64,000 bases of DNA from assembly GCA_030374765.1 (NCBI GenBank), contig JARGXX010000027.1, forward strand, positions 1-64,000. The letters are read 5' to 3'. A program made the position numbers and the translations under genes. The notes beneath the pieces were generated by a model, which had not been told where the DNA came from, ran no database searches, and saw nothing but the letters and a program-made list of their open reading frames with translations. Source of the stretch: Agarophyton chilense (taxonomy: Eukaryota > Rhodophyta > Florideophyceae > Gracilariales > Gracilariaceae). Within the stretch, counting starts at the first letter, position 1; each line of letters starts with the position of its first letter. This document shows, in pieces, positions 59,154 through 64,000 of this stretch.

Positions 59154-60180
59154 ATGCAGCGAAGCGCTCCTTCGTGCCGCGATTCCATCGCCAATGAACC
59201 CACCACTCTGTCGGGCTCCATCTCCTCGGCGGTGACGCACCGCCGAGCGCCATGCATGCTGGGCACACAGGCCATGACGCTTCCGGCACCTTCAGCACTT
59301 CACCATCACCCATCGACGTCGCTTCACCCCCGTCCATCACCGCCGCCATTATCGATTCCACCATGCACATTACGCATCTCTCAAGCGGTGAATGAACACA
59401 CACCACCCCATACCATGACGTCGTCGCATCATCGACCATCGTATGCGCATCAGGTCATGGCGCCGCAACCGTCGTATGGATCGCTTCCGCACACGTACAC
59501 AAGCGAGCCCGCTCAGTATAATGATCGCCGTGTGGTTCAAACATCCTCCCGAAGGGTTGCTATCGACTCTTTGCTCGACGCTAGGTCGCATGTGGAGAGC
59601 GGTATCGGGTGTGCATCTGTGTTGCCTCCCATTCAGTCGCGTATCGCACCCATGCGTGCTCACCCTAACATGTACAATACTCACAACCACGGCAATCAGG
59701 TATATCAAAGACAAATGCGTCACGGAAAGGAAAACCGTGTGCGAAAACCAACAAGCAAACAGAACCGTGTGATTCCGTGTCCGTACCGTGACTGCGACAA
59801 GACATTTTCGCGAAACTCTAACTTGAAAGGTAAGTAAGTGCATGTTGATTGCATGCGAAACTCGAAACGCAGAAGGAATATATTCTAACCGTGCACGGTT
59901 TTCGTTGTGTTTATTACGCATAGTGCACATGAGAATTCACACGGGCACGTATCCGTTCGGGTGCCATCTGTGCGAACGAAAGTTCATGTGGTCTTCCAGT
60001 CTGCACTGGCATCTCAAGTGGCATGAGAAGCAGGAGCCGCAAGACACAAGCAGAGGTCGAACGTGCAACTGTCCGTGCCCGGTGCATGGTAGCACGTCGC
60101 CCGTGTCGCGCACAAGCGCTGGAGACGCACGCGAGGAAGAGCGCACAATAGCTTCACCAACAAGAAATAGCTCATCGTAG
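59154..60180 (+). CDS. Two-finger C2H2 protein, two exons
   Basis: Exons 59154-59829 and 59924-60180 (310 residues). The intron of 94 nt has GTAAGT, a branch-like TTCTAAC near 59883 and TAG. Splicing joins AAA-G to TG-CAC, giving NSNLKVHMRIH and restoring a complete first finger; unspliced, the frame stops two codons after the junction. Residues 1-200 are Ser/Pro/His-rich without known domains. A basic stretch RHGKENRVRKPTSKQNR precedes finger 1 (C-x4-C-x12-H-x3-H, CPYRDCDKTFSRNSNLK...) and finger 2 (C-x2-C-x12-H-x3-H, CHLCERKFMWSSSLHWHLKWH), linked by TGTYPFGC. A Cys cluster (TCNCPCPVH) follows. Probable DNA-binding regulator. Confidence 0.85.
59830..59923 (+). other. Spliceosomal intron, 94 nt
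   Basis: GTAAGT...TTCTAAC...TAG, phase 1, interrupting the helix of the first zinc finger. Its removal is required for an intact finger. Confidence 0.85.
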
Positions 60181-60972
60181 ATTTACAAAGTAAACTAAAC
60201 AGAACACGCCAACGAATGACTTGTAGTACAGTAACGCTGTAATCGAGTGCGGCGCCGTTATTTGTGTGAAGAAGCTGCCAGCTCGACACACACACGCTCC
60301 AACCGTTCAACAATGCATGCATGCTCAGCACAGCTGGTTGGAATGGGCGCATTCCTCCCCCACGACTGTCTTCCATCTCACAATCTCACAGATTGGCGCC
60401 TCATTGCGCGCGCGACGAGCGTTCACCTCCACCGCAATTGGTCCAGCCGCATAAAACCCACTGAGCACGTTGCCCAGTTTTCCATCAGTGCTCTGCACGT
60501 CATTGTGTGTTCGGCTCTGATTCCCACACACATCACGTAGTGAACTACTTGTTTTACTATCAGCAAATAGCCACCAAAAACAGTATATGTCTACTTTGGT
60601 GTTTCCCCAACTCGCCAAGCGCAACCAGTTCCCCCTAGTGTCTCCGCCGAACACAAGACACGGCCACAAAACGAAAAAAAAAAAAATAAAACAATCAAAA
60701 ACACACACATTCGTGTGCCCGCCGCACTCTCGACTGTATGCACTCAACTCAAATACGTGCAAGCCAACAACTGAAAACGATTTCTGTACACATATAAGGC
60801 TACAACGTTGCGCAAAAAGCTCACTCTACAGCTCAAAAGAATGTTCCAGTCGAACAATGCGTCCAGGCAAAGCTCAACACCATTCCCATCCACCAAAGCG
60901 AAGCATTACGCAATGTACCATGCCACACTCCGCACGCAAATCACACGCGCATGCAAAAAAGCACAAGACTCA
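60181..60972. other. Intergenic between convergent genes
   Basis: About 790 bp holding the 3'UTRs of the zinc-finger gene (+) and the membrane protein (-). Only an A-run near 60676-60687 stands out. Confidence 0.5.
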
Positions 60973-61865
60973 CTATGTTGTGTTGATAATCGGAACGATT
61001 TCTACATAGTCTTCCACACCCGTGCCAGCCGCCATCAATCTCAGAACACCCTCTGCAGTGAGCACATTTGCGATCACAATGAGCAGTGTCATCATGAAGT
61101 TGTGATCCAAAATTCTTGGCACGGGACACTTTGATGGCCATTCTTGTTCAGGAGAAGCTACTCGACAAATAGGTTCCAAATACGTCCATAGCAACCCAAA
61201 GATAGCGATCAGCACCAATCCGGAAAGTAGAATGTAAGCGCCATTTCTGCCTTTGAGTCTCCTCGCCATGCGTACCAAACACGCAACCACTAGTACACAC
61301 ATGGCGCCAATGACAGCGCCAAGCAGTTCGCGACGTAACAAACGATTGATGTACGGAATATCTGGTGTAGCCTCTAACTGCGACGAAAAGATAAAGGATG
61401 CAACAAGCACGTTTGAAATGGCTAGCAAGTACGCTGCAGCTCGGTGACCGTTTTTGTCCGGTTCAGGTACAGCGACCACAACTGCGGCAGGAATGCAAAA
61501 CCCGACGGCAATAACGGTGCAAATAACGCATACAATCGCCAGATATAACGAAAAATAACCCTGATATGTTTGTTCGGACAGGCCAAGAAACAAGGACGCT
61601 CCGGCTTGAAAGAGAAAGATTGTTCCAAAGTATCGCGCCACTCCGGAGTGAGTTCCCGGTTCAACGGATTTCGCCTGCATGATCTGTAGTACGGAAACGC
61701 AAATTGCGGGCAACGGGCGACGCACGACGTGTTAGTAACTTTGATAAACGGAGCAACGCAGTTGAAGCAAAGGGGATGGTAACGTACAACCGCGAAGAAC
61801 AACAAGCTTTCCAGAAACACGAGGTACAAGGTGACCTGAAAGGCGGGCGTGAGATCGACGGCCAT
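60973..61865 (-). CDS. Seven-helix membrane protein, two exons, function unknown
   Basis: Exon 1 is 61865-61788 and exon 2 is 61683-60973, giving 262 residues. Joining them is phase 0 (…LLFFAV | IMQAKSV…). Seven hydrophobic segments are visible at about residues 8-28, 42-63, 68-95, 108-128, 138-158, 166-186 and 214-238. A loop between helices 6 and 7 has two cysteines and a CPVPRILDHN motif, directly before the last helix. No signal peptide beyond helix 1 and no catalytic motif of a known transporter. I do not recognise the family. The sense strand upstream of the ATG is strongly pyrimidine-rich, like other genes here. Confidence is high that it is a real membrane protein gene. Confidence 0.75.
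61684..61787 (-). other. Spliceosomal intron, 104 nt
   Basis: Minus strand GTACGT donor, perfect TACTAAC branch site (61730-61738 region) and CTACAG acceptor, phase 0. Confidence 0.8.
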
Positions 61866-62620
61866 GTTGGCGCGAAGAACAAGAGACTGAACAAGGGGGC
61901 AAGGGGAAGAGGAAGAGGGAGAGAAGGCGAGGAACGGGGAATGGGGGTTTGAGGGAAGGGACGTAGGGGCAATGAGGGGGTAGGGGCAATGAGGGGGGAG
62001 GGGCAAAGGGGGTGGGGGGCCTGAGGGGAGGGAGAGGAAGGGAGGGAAAGAGGAGGAGGAGGAGGAGGAGGGGGGGGAGGATGGCGCGTCAGAGATGCGA
62101 GGCAAGATGAAGGTGTAGTATGAATAACAACGGAGGGCAAACGCGACAGGGAGTGGGCGGAGATGGACAGCAGGTAAGTTGCGGGGCGCAGAGTACATAG
62201 CGCAGCGGACGGGTGCGTAGTGAGGTGTTCTGGTGGTGCTTGCTCCCAGTGTGGCATGGTGTAAGCCGTGGAGCGCGTGGCGCCTCTTACTGCTCCGCAT
62301 CTACGTGTCGCGCGTACGCTCGCCGAACGCATGGCGCGCTGTAAGAGTGAGAGAGCGAGGCAACACTGTAAGCGCCACTTTGCTCTGCTGGCATGAATGT
62401 TCGGTTTTACAGCGGCACACACACAAAGTGAATCGATGGTTGTTTTGAACGTGTGTGAAGTGCGGATACATGGGATGGGGCGGTGGCGGCGATGCTAGCT
62501 AGCGGTGCAAGCGTGAATGGCGGTGGTAGTGGTGGTAGAGGGTAGAGATTGTAGGGGTTGCAGAGGTGGAAGCGGTGGAAGCAGCGGTAAACATTATCAT
62601 ACAAGGGCTGCAGAAAAAAG
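61866..62620 (-). promoter_or_regulatory. 5' region of the membrane protein gene, pyrimidine-rich on its sense strand
   Basis: 61880-62085 is G/A-rich on the plus strand (aggaggagg, ggggaggggc), so C/T-rich on the gene's strand. CTAGCTAG lies at 62495-62502. No gene is seen; the right part is the 3'UTR of the HNH gene. Confidence 0.45.
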
Positions 62621-63436
62621 CTATTCGTCGACGTGCATGGAATGCGACCAGTACACGTAATCTCTCCAGCTCTCATGGAGGTAGCGCGGAGGGAAGTTCT
62701 TCGCACTCGCTAGCAGTTCAAAACTGGACGGGCGTTTGGGCATTTTCCTCAAGTTGATGTGTTTGAGCTCGCGAAGAAGGTGTCGCCCCTTGCGGTGGTT
62801 ACAACTGACACATGCCGTCACCACGTTATGCCAGTTTGTCTTTCCGCCCTTGCATCGAGGGATGACATGATCGAAGGTGAGCTCTTGCGTGGGGAAGCGA
62901 CACCCGCAGTACTGACATGAGAACAGGTCGCGGAGAAACACATTGAACCTTGAAAATGCCGGCGAGCGCTTGGCAACCGGCTGATACTCCTTAAGAGACA
63001 CCACGCTGGGCAACGGAAACTCCATGCTGGGGCTGCGAACGCCCACGTCGTAAGTCTCCACGACGGTGACGCGATCGAGAAACACCGCCTTGACAACTTC
63101 CTGCCACGGCCACAGACTAAGCGGCATGTAAGACAGCGGTGAAAAGTCAGCGTTGAGCACAAGCGCAGGACACGATTCTGGGCGCAACTCGGACGCGTGA
63201 CGCACGACTGCGCCATCAATGGGCGTGCTTTTGACGTTGGTACAAGGATGTGTGCGAAGCCATTTCTCAGCTTGTATCTTGTGTCGCGGCATGACGGAGC
63301 GCGACTTGCGGCGGCCGGTGGCGACGATGACGGCCGTGGAGGGGCGCGGCGTGGGGCGGCACTGAAGACTGGAGGGGCAACGCAACGGGTGCGCGGCGGC
63401 GAATGCCGTTGGCACAGAGGGTAGCAGGGCGCACAT
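62621..63436 (-). CDS. HNH endonuclease-family protein, probably plastid-targeted
   Basis: 271 residues, ATG at 63436. The first ~50 residues are rich in Ala/Ser/Arg/Pro with almost no acid, like a plastid transit peptide. Residues 90-130 (ALVLNADFSPLSYMPLSLWP...VVKAVFLDRVTVVETY) are the N-terminal region typical of cyanobacterial and plastid-lineage HNH proteins. The HNH core is at ~172-218: CQYCG (Cys174, Cys177), LTFDHVIPR (Asp189, His190), GGKTNWHNVVTAC and CVSCNHRKG (Cys209, Cys212), with both zinc pairs and the metal-binding His/Asn present. The C-terminus HESWRDYVYW is also conserved in these proteins. It is predicted to cut nucleic acid, with substrate unknown. The likely source is the plastid ancestor (inference). 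Confidence 0.85.
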   Translation of the reverse strand: MCALLPSVPTAFAAAHPLRCPSSLQCRPTPRPSTAVIVATGRRKSRSVMPRHKIQAEKWLRTHPCTNVKSTPIDGAVVRHASELRPESCPALVLNADFSPLSYMPLSLWPWQEVVKAVFLDRVTVVETYDVGVRSPSMEFPLPSVVSLKEYQPVAKRSPAFSRFNVFLRDLFSCQYCGCRFPTQELTFDHVIPRCKGGKTNWHNVVTACVSCNHRKGRHLLRELKHINLRKMPKRPSSFELLASAKNFPPRYLHESWRDYVYWSHSMHVDE

Positions 63437-63915
63437 GGTGCGGCGCTGGCGCTCGCCTCACGGGGGAGCCGGTCGGACGGTGGACCAGACGCGCGAGCCA
63501 GAGCGCTACATACACACAGAATGCGCTCACACAATCGGTTGGCGCACAGCACAAGTCGTTTGCAACGCAATGCATCCTCTCTAGAGAGCTAGCGATGGCA
63601 CACAGTCGTGTTCCACGTGGAACACGTGGTGCGCTGTAATCAGTGCGCGTTCGCCAAGCGCTGCCCAATGGCGTTGCAGCGCGCCCAGATATTTGTGCAC
63701 CGTGTGCACCGCGTGAGGCGTCTTCGCCAAACGTGTGGCCACCCACCCGTGCTGAGATGCGCCCCCGCCGCACCCGCATACCGTGGCAGCGCGCGCTCAT
63801 GTGTGTTCCGCCCCCCTTCGTCGTCACCTGCTCAAAGCATTCCGCCGCCCTCGTCCCATCCTCGCTCCGTCCCTTCGTCCCAAGTTTCACCCTCTCTGTC
63901 GCAGCGTTCCACACC
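63437..63915. promoter_or_regulatory. Divergent 5' region with 20-bp palindrome
   Basis: Upstream of the HNH gene (-) and of a possible plus-strand gene. Perfect palindrome at 63607-63626; C/T-rich toward the right end. Confidence 0.45.
63607..63626. promoter_or_regulatory. 20-bp perfect palindrome with CACGTG core
   Basis: cgtgttccacgtggaacacg is its own reverse complement and contains a G-box/E-box core (CACGTG). It lies 171 bp upstream of the HNH start. It may bind a bHLH- or bZIP-type dimer. Confidence 0.6.
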
Positions 63916-64000
63916 ATGGCGTGTCCGCATGGCTTTCCGGCGTTTTTGTCCGCCACTCCGCTGGCGCCCTTGTCTTCACCTCTGACAAAGTCACCGCGAT
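63916..64000 (+). CDS. Possible 5' end of a gene cut by the window edge
   Basis: ATG at 63916 with an ACCATGG context, preceded by a pyrimidine-rich leader (63838-63910) like other genes here. The frame stays open for 28 codons (MACPHGFPAFLSATPLAPLS...), Ser/Pro/Ala-rich and acid-free, which would suit a targeting peptide. Too short to identify. Confidence 0.3.
   Translation, partial: MACPHGFPAFLSATPLAPLSSPLTKSPR

Noticed and set aside
1-64000. CRISPR arrays, rRNA or tRNA genes
   Set aside because: No spaced identical short repeats of CRISPR type, no rRNA-like stretch and no convincing tRNA T-loop/acceptor pattern were seen by eye; a tRNAscan run would be decisive for tRNAs.

Overview
The window is eukaryotic nuclear DNA, most likely from a unicellular or simple red alga. 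I infer this from several things together. Most genes are single long ORFs. The only two introns I can support are short (94 and 104 nt), with GTAAGT/GTACGT donors and CTAAC-type branch sites. There is a Toc34-like plastid import protein and a cyanobacterial-type HNH protein with a plastid-type N-terminus, so the cell has a primary-type plastid. Ser/Pro-rich malectin-type secreted proteins, a Paf1-complex subunit, SYS1 and two Golgi or cytosolic glycosyltransferases complete a typical eukaryotic set. The lineage is inference; no rRNA or tRNA gene was found to confirm it.

Layout. 0-7 kb: 3' end of a beta-propeller gene, a type II membrane glycosyltransferase (-), a PH-domain protein kinase (+) and a small Pro-rich protein (+). 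7.0-11.9 kb: gene-poor. 11.9-13.1 kb: a casein-kinase-1-family gene, convergent with a very large secreted malectin / sugar-dehydrogenase-like protein (-, 13.8-18.1 kb). A 5.5 kb gap follows, then its divergent paralogue (+, 23.5-26.7 kb). 28-29.4 kb: CDC73/parafibromin. 31.7-33.0 kb: an unusual GT4 glycosyltransferase (-) with a GATA-like N-terminal motif. 33.6-34.2 kb: SYS1, tail to tail (59 bp) with a Toc34-like gene (-). 36.9-37.9 kb: a four-finger C2H2 protein. 37.9-39.9 kb: simple-sequence DNA. 40.0-41.1 kb: an unrecognised low-complexity protein. 43.3-45.4 kb: six tandem copies of a 342/343-bp satellite. 45.6-47.4 kb: an RNase III-fold protein (-). 47.86-54.77 kb: a complete Ty3/gypsy retrotransposon with 1145-bp LTRs and a GGTAT target duplication. 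55.4-57.5 kb: a fused S-adenosylmethionine decarboxylase / ornithine-decarboxylase-like gene. 59.2-60.2 kb: a two-exon C2H2 protein. 61.0-61.9 kb: a two-exon seven-helix membrane protein (-). 62.6-63.4 kb: the HNH protein (-). The window ends in a possible new gene start.

The DNA alternates between very GC-rich blocks full of short tandem repeats (about 3-7, 33.5-41 and 57-58 kb) and more balanced blocks. Genes are not in operons. Pairs are divergent or convergent, with pyrimidine-rich sense-strand leaders in front of many start codons. The most notable biology is the AdoMetDC-ODC fusion whose ODC half has lost several cofactor-binding residues, the Toc34-like protein without a recognisable P-loop, and the GATA-like/GT4 fusion.
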